Source of the DNA: Enterobacteriaceae endosymbiont of Donacia cincticornis
Lineage (GTDB): Bacteria > Pseudomonadota > Gammaproteobacteria > Enterobacterales > Enterobacteriaceae
Length of the DNA: 64,000 nucleotides
Direction: 5' to 3'
Assembly (NCBI RefSeq): GCF_012568845.1
Contig: NZ_CP046194.1
Location: forward strand, 126,385 to 190,384
Position numbers and translations under genes: made by a program. Every line of letters starts with the position of its first letter. Position 1 is the first letter of the stretch. Positions 41,378 to 51,713 of this stretch are shown in pieces. Below the pieces are notes generated by a model. That model saw only the letters and a list, made by a program, of their open reading frames with translations. It was not told the origin of the DNA and made no database searches.

Positions 41378-42121
41378 TTAAAAAATATAATTTTGTTTAT
41401 TTATTTCAAAAAGGAAAATACTAGTAGCCACAGAAACGTTTAAAGAATTTACATTATTAGATGTAGGAATAGAAAGTAATATATCACAATTTTTTTTAAT
41501 AATAGATTTTATTCCCTTATTTTCTGATCCCATAACTAAACATATTGGATATTTTAGTTTATAATTATAAATTGTGTTATTTACTAAATTAGTATCAGTA
41601 CCTACAATAAAAATATTAAAAGATTTTAAAAACTTAATAATATTAACTAAATTTTTTACAAAAATTATAGGTATATTATCTGATGTTCCACAAGATACTT
41701 TTTTTACTGTAGCATTTATTTTAGCAGAATATTTTTTAGGTAAAATAATCATATTTACATTAAAAGCAACAGCACTTCTTATACAAGCACCTAAATTATG
41801 AGGATCTGTAATACGATCTAATACTAAAATGAATATTTTTTTAGAAAAATTAATAATATTTTTTATATCTTTTTCTTTAAAAAATGTTAATTTATTTAAA
41901 AAACCCATACATCCTTGGTGTACACTATTATGTGTTTTATTATTTAACCATTTTTTATCTACTTTATGTATGTTTATATTATATTTTTTTACATAAAAAA
42001 ATAATTCTTTAATTTTATTAGATTTTTTTTTACTATTTAAAATAAATATTTCTTTAAAAGAAGAAGGTTTTGTTTTTAACATATTTAAAATAGGATGTAT
42101 ACCAAAAATAATATTTTTCAT
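41378..42121 (-). CDS. rlmB: 23S rRNA (guanosine-2251-2'-O)-methyltransferase RlmB
   Basis: RlmB methylates G2251 in the peptidyl-transferase P loop. This is a SPOUT-class enzyme with an N-terminal substrate-binding domain (residues 1-75, beginning IIFGIHPILNML). The knotted catalytic domain has the three motifs LDRITDPHNLGACIRSA, LVMGSENKGI and IPTSNNVNSLNVSVA. Length 247 against 243 in E. coli. Its E. coli neighbours rnr and nsrR are absent, and it directly follows miaA here. Confidence 0.96.
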   Translation of the reverse strand: MKNIIFGIHPILNMLKTKPSSFKEIFILNSKKKSNKIKELFFYVKKYNINIHKVDKKWLNNKTHNSVHQGCMGFLNKLTFFKEKDIKNIINFSKKIFILVLDRITDPHNLGACIRSAVAFNVNMIILPKKYSAKINATVKKVSCGTSDNIPIIFVKNLVNIIKFLKSFNIFIVGTDTNLVNNTIYNYKLKYPICLVMGSENKGIKSIIKKNCDILLSIPTSNNVNSLNVSVATSIFLFEINKQNYIF

Positions 42122-42182
42122 TTTATATTAAATATTAGTAGATAATTATATATATTAATATATAATTTTTTGATTTTAAAAA

Positions 42183-43133
42183 TTATTTTATTTTTTTTAA
42201 AATAAATTTTATAATAAAATCATATGCTTTATAAATGTTATCACTATCGAACCAATAAATATTTTCCCAATGACGTAACCAAGTTAGTTGTTTTTTTGCT
42301 AAATGACGTGTTGAAATAATAGTTTGTTGTATCATTTCTTTATAAGAAATTTTATTTAAAATATAAAAAAACATTTGTTTATATCCAATACAACGTATGG
42401 CAGGAAAATTTATTTTTAATAATTTAAATTTTATAAGATTACTTACTTCTTTTTCAAAACCTAATTCTAACATTTTTAAAATTCTAGTTTCTATTTTTTG
42501 ATATAAAATTTGACGATTATAATAAGTTAAACCAAATTGGTATATTTGATAGGGAATTTTATTTCCAGAAGTTTTTTTTAATTTACTTAAAGTTTTGCCT
42601 GTTAAAAAAAAAATTTCTAAAGCTCTTATAATTCTTTGTTTATCATTTAAGTGAATTTTATTTGCAGATTTAATATCTATTTTTTTTAACATATCATGAT
42701 ATGATGTATATAATTTATTTTTTATTTTATTTGTAATCATATTACGTATATCAAGATTTGACGCTGGTAATAAAGGAGATATAGTATTAATTAATGTTTT
42801 ATAATAAAACATACTACCTCCAACTAATAAAGGTATTTTACCTCTTTTAGTAATATTATTCATAATATTCAAAACATCATTATAAAATTCTATAACTGAA
42901 TATTTTTCATAAGGTTCTTTTATATCGATTAACCAATGTTTTTCATAAAAATAATCATTTTTTTTAGGTTTATCTGTTCCTATGTTTAATTTTTTATAAA
43001 TTAAGGAAGAATCTACACTAATTAATTCTATTGGTAATTTTTTAGCTAAACGAGTGGCTAAATAAGTTTTTTTAGAAGCCGTTGTACCCATTAAAAAAAT
43101 AGCTAACGGGAGTTTATTAATTTTAATATTCAT
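42183..43133 (-). CDS. miaA: tRNA dimethylallyltransferase MiaA (altered P-loop)
   Basis: MiaA adds a dimethylallyl group to A37 of tRNAs reading UNN codons. Family stretches are ELISVDSSLIYKKLNIGTDKP, PLLVGGSMFYYKTL and the C-terminal IRCIGYKQMFFYI and TRHLAKKQLTWLRHW. The start is placed at the second possible ATG (43131-43133), giving 316 residues as in E. coli and beginning nine bases beyond the mutL stop. An ATG at 43160 would add nine unconserved residues and overlap mutL. The nucleotide-binding P-loop reads GTTASKKT at residues 16-23, while the family has GPTASGKT, so the Gly before the key Lys has become Lys. Confidence 0.93.
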   Translation of the reverse strand: MNIKINKLPLAIFLMGTTASKKTYLATRLAKKLPIELISVDSSLIYKKLNIGTDKPKKNDYFYEKHWLIDIKEPYEKYSVIEFYNDVLNIMNNITKRGKIPLLVGGSMFYYKTLINTISPLLPASNLDIRNMITNKIKNKLYTSYHDMLKKIDIKSANKIHLNDKQRIIRALEIFFLTGKTLSKLKKTSGNKIPYQIYQFGLTYYNRQILYQKIETRILKMLELGFEKEVSNLIKFKLLKINFPAIRCIGYKQMFFYILNKISYKEMIQQTIISTRHLAKKQLTWLRHWENIYWFDSDNIYKAYDFIIKFILKKIK

Positions 43134-43141
43134 ATTTTTAA

Positions 43142-44836
43142 TTATATTTCTATTAAACAAAATAATTCTTTTATTATTAAATTATTATTATTTAGAATTA
43201 ATAATTCTAACTCCATTAATAAATCTATTATTTTATAATTATCCCATATAATACATAAATTATTAATACAATTAATTAATAAATTTGTAATTATTTGTAA
43301 AGATATTATTTTTATATTCATAATATTTTTTATTAAATTTAAAAAAATTTTTGTTATATCACAATATGATAAAAATATAGGTACATAAATAATATGTAAT
43401 ATATTTTTATTCTTTAATAAAAATTTAAAACCTAATTTAAATAAAATCTGTTTTATTTTATATAAAAAATAATATTCTTTTTCTGTTATATCAATTTTAA
43501 TATTTATTTCAAAATTATTAATTATAATTTTTTTTTGTAATAATAATTGAAATTTTTCTTTTAAAAAAAAATAAAACAATTTTTTAATTATAATAAAATG
43601 TAAAGAATTATCTTTTTTTATAATAATAAAACTATTCTTTATTATTGTAAGAAATTTACCAAAATTTTTAAAATAAAAATTTGGTTTATTATCTAAATAA
43701 ACTATTTTTTTTTTAATTATATTATCAAATAAAATATTTTCTACATTAGAAAAAGATTTAGGATATTTCAAATTTATTTGATTCTTTTTTTTAAAAATAC
43801 AAATTTCTTGATTTTTATTATTTATTACTTTAAAATTATTTTCATACAAAATTTTTGTAATATTTTTATATATAAAATTATATATTAATGGTGTATTGTA
43901 AAAACAAATATCAGTTTTTTTAGGATGTATATTTATATCAATTTTATTTGATTCTATTTCTAAATATAATAAAAAAGAAAAAGCATAATTTTGACCAAAT
44001 TTATTTTGAATTGTTTCTTTAATTGTACGATATAGAAAATTATTATTTATAATACGATTATTTACATAAAAATATTTAAATAAATTATTTGATATTTTTT
44101 TTTTATTAAAAATAATTATTCTTCCATATAATTTTAATTTTTGATCATTTACATTTACTTTTAATGAATTTTTTAAAAAATTATTACCAAAAATTATTTT
44201 TATTCTATTTATATAAGAAATATTATCTGTAATCTTTTTAAAATTATAAATAATTTTATTTTGATATTTAAATTTTATTCCTATTTTTAATTTCATTAAA
44301 AGAATTTTTTTAATAATATTTTTTATATAAATAAATTCTATTCTATCATTTAATAAACATAATCTTCTAGCTGGTAAATTATAAAAAACATCAGATATAA
44401 TAATAGTTGTTCCAGTAGGGTGTGAAATAGGATTTAAAGAAATTATTTGTTCATTAAATCCTTCTGTATATAATTTCCATGCAAATAATTGTCTTAATGT
44501 TTTAGATATGATAGTCATTCTGGATATAGATTTTATACTAGTTAAAGCTTCCCCCCTAAAACCGAAACTATTTAAAAAATTAAAACTATTTAAATTATTT
44601 ATTTTACTTGTAGCATATTTTTTTATACATAAAATTAAATTTTTTTTATTCATACCTATACCATTATCATTTATATGAATATATTTTCCTCCTTTTTCTA
44701 TATGTAAATTTATTTGTGATGCTTTTGCATCAATACTATTTTCAATTAATTCTTTGACTATAGTTGCTGGTCTATCGATTACTTCTCCTGCAGCTATTTT
44801 TTTTATTACATTTTTAGGTAAGATTTTAATAGACAT
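43142..44836 (-). CDS. mutL: DNA mismatch repair protein MutL
   Basis: MutL links mismatch recognition by MutS to downstream repair. The GHKL ATPase domain is intact: GEVIDRPATIVKELIENSID near residue 17 (quoted to 20 residues), DNGIGM, and GFRGEALTSIKS near residue 92. The C-terminal dimerisation domain (about residues 370-564) is recognisable only by position and is very Ile/Lys/Asn rich. Length 564 against 615 in E. coli. amiB and tsaE, upstream in E. coli, are missing; the next feature upstream is tRNA-Gly 52 bp away. Confidence 0.96.
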   Translation of the reverse strand: MSIKILPKNVIKKIAAGEVIDRPATIVKELIENSIDAKASQINLHIEKGGKYIHINDNGIGMNKKNLILCIKKYATSKINNLNSFNFLNSFGFRGEALTSIKSISRMTIISKTLRQLFAWKLYTEGFNEQIISLNPISHPTGTTIIISDVFYNLPARRLCLLNDRIEFIYIKNIIKKILLMKLKIGIKFKYQNKIIYNFKKITDNISYINRIKIIFGNNFLKNSLKVNVNDQKLKLYGRIIIFNKKKISNNLFKYFYVNNRIINNNFLYRTIKETIQNKFGQNYAFSFLLYLEIESNKIDINIHPKKTDICFYNTPLIYNFIYKNITKILYENNFKVINNKNQEICIFKKKNQINLKYPKSFSNVENILFDNIIKKKIVYLDNKPNFYFKNFGKFLTIIKNSFIIIKKDNSLHFIIIKKLFYFFLKEKFQLLLQKKIIINNFEINIKIDITEKEYYFLYKIKQILFKLGFKFLLKNKNILHIIYVPIFLSYCDITKIFLNLIKNIMNIKIISLQIITNLLINCINNLCIIWDNYKIIDLLMELELLILNNNNLIIKELFCLIEI

Positions 44837-44888
44837 GTATTTTTTAAAAAAAATTTTTGATTAATATAATCATTTATATATATTACTA

Positions 44889-44961
44889 AGCGGGAAACGA
44901 GATTCGAACTCGCGACCCCAACCATGGCAAGGTTGTACTCTACCAACTGAGCTATTCCCGC
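44889..44961 (-). tRNA. tRNA-Gly (anticodon GCC)
   Basis: A 73-nt tRNA on the minus strand, nearly identical to E. coli tRNA-Gly. The acceptor stem pairs GCGGGAA with TTCCCGC, the anticodon GCC is encoded at 44926-44928, the anticodon stem is CAACC/GGTTG, and the T-arm is CGAGTTCGAATCTCG. Discriminator T73; no CCA is encoded. In E. coli the glyVXY cluster also follows orn. No strong promoter is seen in the 47-bp gap, so it may be transcribed with orn. Confidence 0.98.
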
Positions 44962-45008
44962 TAAAACTTAATAATGTATGTAATAAAATACAATTTATCA
45001 TATAAAAT

Positions 45009-45587
45009 TTATATTTTATTTGTCAATATATTTTTAATATTATTTTTTTTAAAAATATATTTTTTATAAAATTTTAGCTCATTTATAGAGTCATTAATAT
45101 CATCATAAGCTCTATGAAAAGAATTTTTTTTTTTTAGTTTTAAATAAATATTAGGATACCAATTTTTTACAAGTTCTTTTATTGAACTTACATCAATATT
45201 TCGATAATGAAAATATTTTTCTAAATTTGGCATATAATTAAATAAAAACATTCTATCTTTATATATACTATTACCACATAAAGGGGATTTATTTGGGTTA
45301 ATCCATAATTTTAAAAAATTTAATATATATATTTCTGTTTTTTTTAAATCAAATTTACTATTTTTAACTTTTGTAATTAAGCCATTTTTTTTATGAATAT
45401 TTTTATTATAAGTATTCATTAAATTTAAAATATTATCAGGTTGATATATTGGAATAGTTAAACCTTTATTTATAATTTTTAAATTAGAATTAGTAATAAT
45501 AATAGCAATTTCTATTATATGATCCTTATTAGGATTAAGACCTGTCATTTCCAAATCTAACCATATTAAATTATTGTTTAATTTCAT
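45009..45587 (-). CDS. orn: Oligoribonuclease Orn
   Basis: Orn degrades two- to five-nucleotide RNAs, the last step of mRNA turnover. The DEDDh active site is visible: WLDLEMTGLNP near residue 9, the central CGNSIYKDRMFLFNYMP, and the final HRAYDDINDS. Length 192 against 181 in E. coli, with a short Lys/Asn-rich tail. It is divergent from psd; rsgA, which lies between them in E. coli, is gone from the 103-bp gap. Confidence 0.96.
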   Translation of the reverse strand: MKLNNNLIWLDLEMTGLNPNKDHIIEIAIIITNSNLKIINKGLTIPIYQPDNILNLMNTYNKNIHKKNGLITKVKNSKFDLKKTEIYILNFLKLWINPNKSPLCGNSIYKDRMFLFNYMPNLEKYFHYRNIDVSSIKELVKNWYPNIYLKLKKKNSFHRAYDDINDSINELKFYKKYIFKKNNIKNILTNKI

Positions 45588-45690
45588 AAATAATATCTTT
45601 ATATTAATTTTTGATTAAAATTAAAATTTTATATACTTAAAATATAAAATTCTTTATATTAAAATATTACATAAAACATTTTTTTATAAT

Positions 45691-46560
45691 ATGAAAAAAA
45701 AAATATATTTATATATACAACGTTTTTTACCAAAATTATTTGTTACAAATATTTTTGGATATTTATCAAAAAAAAAATTGAATATTATAACTACTTTTTT
45801 TATATTTTTATTTATAAAATTTTATAAAATAAATATGAAAGAAACAAAATATCCCAATATTTTTTATTACAAAACTTTTAATAAATTTTTTATTAGAAAG
45901 TTAAATATGTTTAATAGACCTATTGATAATAATAAAAATCATATTATTCATAATTCAGATGGTATAATTAATGAAATTGGTTTTATAAAAAAAAATAAAC
46001 TTTTTCAATTTAAAGGTTGTAAATATTCTTTATATAATCTTATAGGATATAATAAATATATAAATAAAATTTTTACTAATGGAAATTTTATTAATGTATA
46101 TTTATCTCCTAAAAATTATCATAGAGTACATATGTCTTATAATGGAATTTTATTAAAAATGATATATATTCCTGGAAAATTATTTCCTGTTAATAACATA
46201 ATTACAAATAATTTATGTAATTTATTCGTTTTGAATGAAAGAGTAGTTTTTTTATTTAAAACAAAATTTGGTTTTATGATTAAAATTTTGATTGGTGCTC
46301 AAATAGTTGGTAGTATTCATACTTCTTGGTATGGTTCAATAGTACCTCCTAGGAAAAATAAAATTTTGACTTGGAATTGGCCATATATTAATAATTTTAA
46401 TAAAAAAGATTTTATTTTTTTAAAAAAAGGTGAAGAAATGGGTTATTTTGATATAGGATCAACTGTTATTACATTATTTCCACCTAAAACAATTAAATTT
46501 AATCCTATTCTAAAAAAAGGATTTAAAATAAAAGTTGGAGAATTATTAGCATCATTTTAA
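45691..46560 (+). CDS. psd: Phosphatidylserine decarboxylase proenzyme Psd
   Basis: Psd converts phosphatidylserine to phosphatidylethanolamine in the inner membrane. It is made as a proenzyme that cuts itself to form a pyruvoyl group. The cleavage site is Gly256-Ser257 in FDIGSTVITLF (E. coli LGST). Other family stretches are LSPKNYHRVHMSYNG and IVGSIHTSWYGSIVPP. Length 289 against 322 in E. coli; the N-terminus is short and the end closely follows the alpha chain. It converges with epmA, 18 bp apart. Confidence 0.95.
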   Translation: MKKKIYLYIQRFLPKLFVTNIFGYLSKKKLNIITTFFIFLFIKFYKINMKETKYPNIFYYKTFNKFFIRKLNMFNRPIDNNKNHIIHNSDGIINEIGFIKKNKLFQFKGCKYSLYNLIGYNKYINKIFTNGNFINVYLSPKNYHRVHMSYNGILLKMIYIPGKLFPVNNIITNNLCNLFVLNERVVFLFKTKFGFMIKILIGAQIVGSIHTSWYGSIVPPRKNKILTWNWPYINNFNKKDFIFLKKGEEMGYFDIGSTVITLFPPKTIKFNPILKKGFKIKVGELLASF

Positions 46561-46578
46561 TAAAAAATAATTTTTTCT

Positions 46579-47556
46579 TTAAGATTTAATGATAGAAAAG
46601 CTTACAGATTTATGAATAGATTTTTGTTTTAACAAAAACATAATAAATCTATCTAAACCTAAAGCCATACCTGAACAATGAGGTATGTTACCATATTTTA
46701 TTGATTTTAAAAAAAGAAAATCTATCTTTTTAGAAGATAATCCCATTAAATTTCTTTTAATATTATCTTGATCAAACCTTTTTTTTTGTTCTAAAAAATT
46801 ATTTAATTCATGGAAACCATTTCCTAATTCTACCCCTTTAAAAAAAACTTCAAATCTATTTGCTAAATGTTTTTTTTTACTTATAGTTTCTGTAGTTTTT
46901 TGTGATGATGGAAAATGATATATTATCACAGGATTTTTTTGACCTAATTTAGGCACAATATATAAATCAAATAATATTTCTATATAATTATGAGTTATAT
47001 TTTGATTCGAATCTTTATTATTATTTTTTACAAAACCTATATCTCTTATTAAAGATAAAATTTTTTTTTGTTGAACATGAAAAGGATTTATATTTAAATA
47101 TTTTAAAAAAATATTTTTATATGAATATTTTTTAAGTTTATTAAATCCAAATTTTATAAAAAATTCATTTACTTCTAACATTAATTGTGATAAATTGTAA
47201 TTAATATGATACCATTCTAATATAGAAAATTCTGGGCTGTGATATTTTCCAAATTCTTCATTACGGAAACTATGGCATATTTGATAAATAGATTTATTTA
47301 TATTTGATGCAAGAATTCTTTTCATATGATATTCAGGACTAGTTATTAAAAATAATTTTTTTTTTTTTTTATTATTAATAAAATTTGTATTAAATTGACT
47401 TAAATAAGGACTAGTATTCTCAAATTGAGTTAGTATCGGTGTTTCTACTTCAATAAATTTTTTTTTATCAAAAAAATTTCTTATTCTTTTTATTATAAAA
47501 GAACGTTTAATTAAATTATGTATTTTAGTACTAGTTTCCCAGTTAAAATTATTCAT
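46579..47556 (-). CDS. epmA: EF-P--(R)-beta-lysine ligase EpmA
   Basis: EpmA (PoxA/GenX) is a short class II lysyl-tRNA-synthetase relative that attaches (R)-beta-lysine to EF-P instead of charging tRNA. It lacks the anticodon domain, as expected. Class II motifs are FFDKKKFIEVETPILTQ, SFRNEEFGKYHSPEFSILEW and the C-terminal GMALGLDRFIMFLL. Length 325, as in E. coli. It starts about 20 bp downstream of efp on the same strand, so substrate and enzyme are co-transcribed. Confidence 0.96.
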   Translation of the reverse strand: MNNFNWETSTKIHNLIKRSFIIKRIRNFFDKKKFIEVETPILTQFENTSPYLSQFNTNFINNKKKKKLFLITSPEYHMKRILASNINKSIYQICHSFRNEEFGKYHSPEFSILEWYHINYNLSQLMLEVNEFFIKFGFNKLKKYSYKNIFLKYLNINPFHVQQKKILSLIRDIGFVKNNNKDSNQNITHNYIEILFDLYIVPKLGQKNPVIIYHFPSSQKTTETISKKKHLANRFEVFFKGVELGNGFHELNNFLEQKKRFDQDNIKRNLMGLSSKKIDFLFLKSIKYGNIPHCSGMALGLDRFIMFLLKQKSIHKSVSFSIIKS

Positions 47557-47576
47557 TTTTTTTTATAAGTTATTTA

Positions 47577-48146
47577 TTATTTAGCACGAGAAATATATTT
47601 TTTTTTTCTTATATCAATTTTAATTAAATCTCCAATTTTAATAAAAGGTGGAACTTTAATTAATTCCCCATTACTAATGGTTGCTTGTTTATTATGATTA
47701 ATTACTGTATTTCTTTTTACTATATAATCTGTATGAATTACTTTTAATTTAATAAAATTAGGTAATGTTAAAAATATAGGAATTTGATTCCAAAATGTTA
47801 TTATATAATTGTAATGAGGAATTAGCCATTTTTTTTTATTTTTAATAACTTGATTACTAATCATAATTTGTTCAAAACTATTTTCATACATAAAGTAATA
47901 AAAATTATTTTTTTCATTATATAGATATTTTAATTTTTTTTCTAAAATATCAGCAGTATCTAAATTATCAGTTGATTTAAAAGTTTTATCAATTAATTTT
48001 TCTGTAATTAAATTACGCATTTTTAATCTAACAAAAGCTTGTCCTTTACCAGGTTTTACAAATTCACTATGTTCTATAATATAAGGTTGATTTAAAAATA
48101 TAAATTTCATTCCAATTTTAAAATTATTACTAGAGTAATTGATCAT
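47577..48146 (-). CDS. efp: Elongation factor P
   Basis: EF-P binds between the ribosomal P and E sites and relieves stalling at polyproline. The modified Lys34 is present in EFVKPGKGQAF at exactly residue 34. Three beta domains follow, with the end GDLIKIDIRKKKYISRAK matching E. coli VIKVDTRSGEYVSRVK. Length 189 against 188. epmA is downstream and epmB is divergent, so both dedicated modifying enzymes flank it. Confidence 0.97.
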   Translation of the reverse strand: MINYSSNNFKIGMKFIFLNQPYIIEHSEFVKPGKGQAFVRLKMRNLITEKLIDKTFKSTDNLDTADILEKKLKYLYNEKNNFYYFMYENSFEQIMISNQVIKNKKKWLIPHYNYIITFWNQIPIFLTLPNFIKLKVIHTDYIVKRNTVINHNKQATISNGELIKVPPFIKIGDLIKIDIRKKKYISRAK

Positions 48147-48212
48147 TTTTTTTCTTTTTTAAAAAAAATATTAATTTATAATATAGTATATTTATTCAGA
48201 TAAAAAATTTTT

Positions 48213-49190
48213 ATGAAAGAATTATGGTTACAACAACTATCAAATATTATTAATAATAATACTGATTTAATTAAAATTACACAAATAACAAAACAAAACA
48301 GTAAATCATTTTTATATAGAAAAAAAAATATAAATTTTAATGTTAAAATACCTGTTATTTTTATAAAAAGAATAGAAAAAAATAATCATAAAGATCCAAT
48401 TTTATTACAATTTATTTTTCATAAAAAAGAATTAATTACAAATAAAAAATATAATAGTAATCCTTTAAATGAACAATTTATCATACCAGGTATGATACAT
48501 AAATATAAAAATAGAGTATTAATTTTAATTACGGGAATATGTGCAGTACATTGCAGATATTGTTTTCGTAAAAATACTAAACAAATAAGTTCAATTAAAT
48601 TATGTCATTGGTATAAAATAATTAATTACATAAAAAAAAACAAACAAATTAATGAAATTATTTTTTCTGGAGGAGATCCATTAGTATTAAATGATTATAA
48701 ATTAAATTTTTTTATTAATGATATAAAAACCATTTCTCATATAAAAGTATTAAGAATACATACAAGAATAATATGTATTATTCCTGAAAGAATTACTGTT
48801 AATTTAATAAAAATTTTGAGTAAATGTAAATTTCATATTGTTATAGTTACTCATATTAATCATTCTAATGAAATTACTGAAGAATTATTTAATAAAATTT
48901 TACTTTTAAAAAAAGTAGGTATCACATTATTAAATCAAAGTGTTTTATTAAAAAATATTAATAATAATGATAATATTTTAATTAAATTAAGTAATAGTTT
49001 ATTTGATATTGGAATATTACCATATTATATTCATTTATTAGATAAAGTAGAAGGAAGTAAACATTTTAATGTTTCTAAAAAAAAAGCCCAAAAAATCATA
49101 CAAAAAATATCATTATCATTATCAGGATTTTTAATTCCTAAATTAACTAAAGATATTTATGGGAAAAAATACAAAAAACTTATTGTATAA
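48213..49190 (+). CDS. epmB: Lysine 2,3-aminomutase EpmB (EF-P modification)
   Basis: EpmB is a radical-SAM, PLP-dependent enzyme that turns (S)-lysine into (R)-beta-lysine for EpmA. The [4Fe-4S] motif CAVHCRYCFRKN is near residue 110, and family stretches include EIIFSGGDPLVLNDYKL and LRIHTRI. The PLP lysine region near the end, DKVEGSKHFNVSKKKA, is present. Length 325 against 342 in E. coli. It is divergent from efp over 66 bp, as in E. coli. Confidence 0.95.
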   Translation: MKELWLQQLSNIINNNTDLIKITQITKQNSKSFLYRKKNINFNVKIPVIFIKRIEKNNHKDPILLQFIFHKKELITNKKYNSNPLNEQFIIPGMIHKYKNRVLILITGICAVHCRYCFRKNTKQISSIKLCHWYKIINYIKKNKQINEIIFSGGDPLVLNDYKLNFFINDIKTISHIKVLRIHTRIICIIPERITVNLIKILSKCKFHIVIVTHINHSNEITEELFNKILLLKKVGITLLNQSVLLKNINNNDNILIKLSNSLFDIGILPYYIHLLDKVEGSKHFNVSKKKAQKIIQKISLSLSGFLIPKLTKDIYGKKYKKLIV

Positions 49191-49203
49191 TAAATTTTTA
49201 TAA

Positions 49204-49236
49204 AAAGCTGTGCTTAAAAATAATATGCACAGCTTT
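49204..49236. terminator. Bidirectional terminator between epmB and groL
   Basis: Positions 49204-49213 (AAAGCTGTGC) and 49227-49236 (GCACAGCTTT) form a perfect 10-bp stem with a 13-base loop. It lies between the convergent epmB and groL; short A/T runs flank it on both sides. Confidence 0.85.
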
Positions 49237-49293
49237 AATAAATCATTTCAAAATATTTTATTTAAATAAATAAAAAATCTTTATTCTTAAAAT

Positions 49294-50955
<1,662 letters not shown>

Positions 50956-51018
50956 TTAAATTTATCTATATTAAAATTATATTTTATAAAAATCTTATTT
51001 ATTTTTTTAAAAAAAATT

Positions 51019-51309
51019 TTATTTAACAATAGCTAAAATATCACTTTCAGACATTATAAGAATTTCTTCATCATCAATTTTTTCTGTTTTAACACCGTAA
51101 CTATCATTAAATATAATTGTATCTCCTTTTTTTACATCTAATGGTTTTACTACACCATTATCTAGTATACGTCCTTTACCTACAGCTAATACTTCTCCAC
51201 GAGTAGATTTACCAGCAGCAGAACCAGTTAATACAATTCCACCTGTAGATTTACATTCAACTTCTTTTCTTTTTACAATAACTCGATCATGTAACGGACG
51301 AATATTCAT
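51019..51309 (-). CDS. groS: Co-chaperonin GroES
   Basis: GroES is the seven-fold lid of the GroEL chamber. It has 96 residues against 97 in E. coli. The start [18 protein letters not shown], the mobile loop [17 protein letters not shown] and the end [10 protein letters not shown] are clear. It leads the groS-groL operon, with a TAGGAGA ribosome-binding site about 8 bases upstream of its ATG. Confidence 0.98.
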   Translation of the reverse strand: MNIRPLHDRVIVKRKEVECKSTGGIVLTGSAAGKSTRGEVLAVGKGRILDNGVVKPLDVKKGDTIIFNDSYGVKTEKIDDEEILIMSESDILAIVK

Positions 51310-51380
51310 TTAAATAAATCTCCTATAAAAAAATTTAATTAACTAATTAATACTTTAATATATTTAAATAATGTGCACTA

Positions 51381-51410
51381 AAGATAAGGACATATAATCT
51401 ATGTTTCAAG
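51381..51410 (-). promoter_or_regulatory. Sigma-32 heat-shock promoter of groSL (probable)
   Basis: On the minus strand, a -35 CTTGAAA (51404-51410) matches the heat-shock consensus exactly. It is followed after 14 bases by CCTTATCTT (51381-51389), a weaker form of CCCCATnT. It lies about 75 bases upstream of the groS ATG. The -10 is less well conserved than in the dnaK promoter. Confidence 0.72.
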
Positions 51411-51478
51411 TCCTATTTTAAAATTTTATTTTATTAATTTTTTTTTAAAAAAAATATAATAAAATTTTAATAAAAACA

Positions 51479-51508
51479 TTGACGTTTAATTATTATTATT
51501 GTCATAAT
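51479..51508 (+). promoter_or_regulatory. Sigma-70 promoter of tRNA-Phe
   Basis: TTGACG at 51479-51484 and CATAAT at 51503-51508 are separated by 18 bases. The tRNA gene begins 15 bases later. The region also contains the divergent groSL promoter further left. Confidence 0.65.
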
Positions 51509-51522
51509 GTAACTGTTATTTT

Positions 51523-51595
51523 GCCCGGATAGCTCAGTTGGTAGAGCAGTGGACTGAAAATCCCCGTGTCGGTGGTTCAATTCCACCTTCGGGCA
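51523..51595 (+). tRNA. tRNA-Phe (anticodon GAA)
   Basis: A 73-nt tRNA with acceptor GCCCGGA pairing with TTCGGGC (one G-T pair), D-arm GCTCAGTTGGTAGAGC, anticodon GAA at 51556-51558, and T-arm containing GGTTCAATTCC. Discriminator A; CCA not encoded. In E. coli pheU also lies upstream of groSL in opposite orientation. Confidence 0.98.
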
Positions 51596-51641
51596 AAATT
51601 TATTAATATATTTATAAAATAAAAAATTAACAAACTAAAAT

Positions 51642-51675
51642 AAAAATGCAGAAAGAAAATTCTTTCTGCATTTTT
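51642..51675. terminator. Terminator after tRNA-Phe (and ompA)
   Basis: Positions 51642-51657 and 51660-51675 are perfect 16-bp inverted complements (core ATGCAGAAAGAA), ending in a T-run on the plus strand and, read the other way, a T-run on the minus strand. It separates tRNA-Phe from the convergent ompA. Confidence 0.88.
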
Positions 51676-51713
51676 TATAACTTTTAATAAAAAAAATTAT
51701 TTTTTATTAAAAA

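Noticed and set aside
43134..43160. Upstream ATG for miaA overlapping the mutL end
   Set aside because: The nine added residues are not conserved, and the downstream ATG gives exactly the E. coli length of 316 residues.
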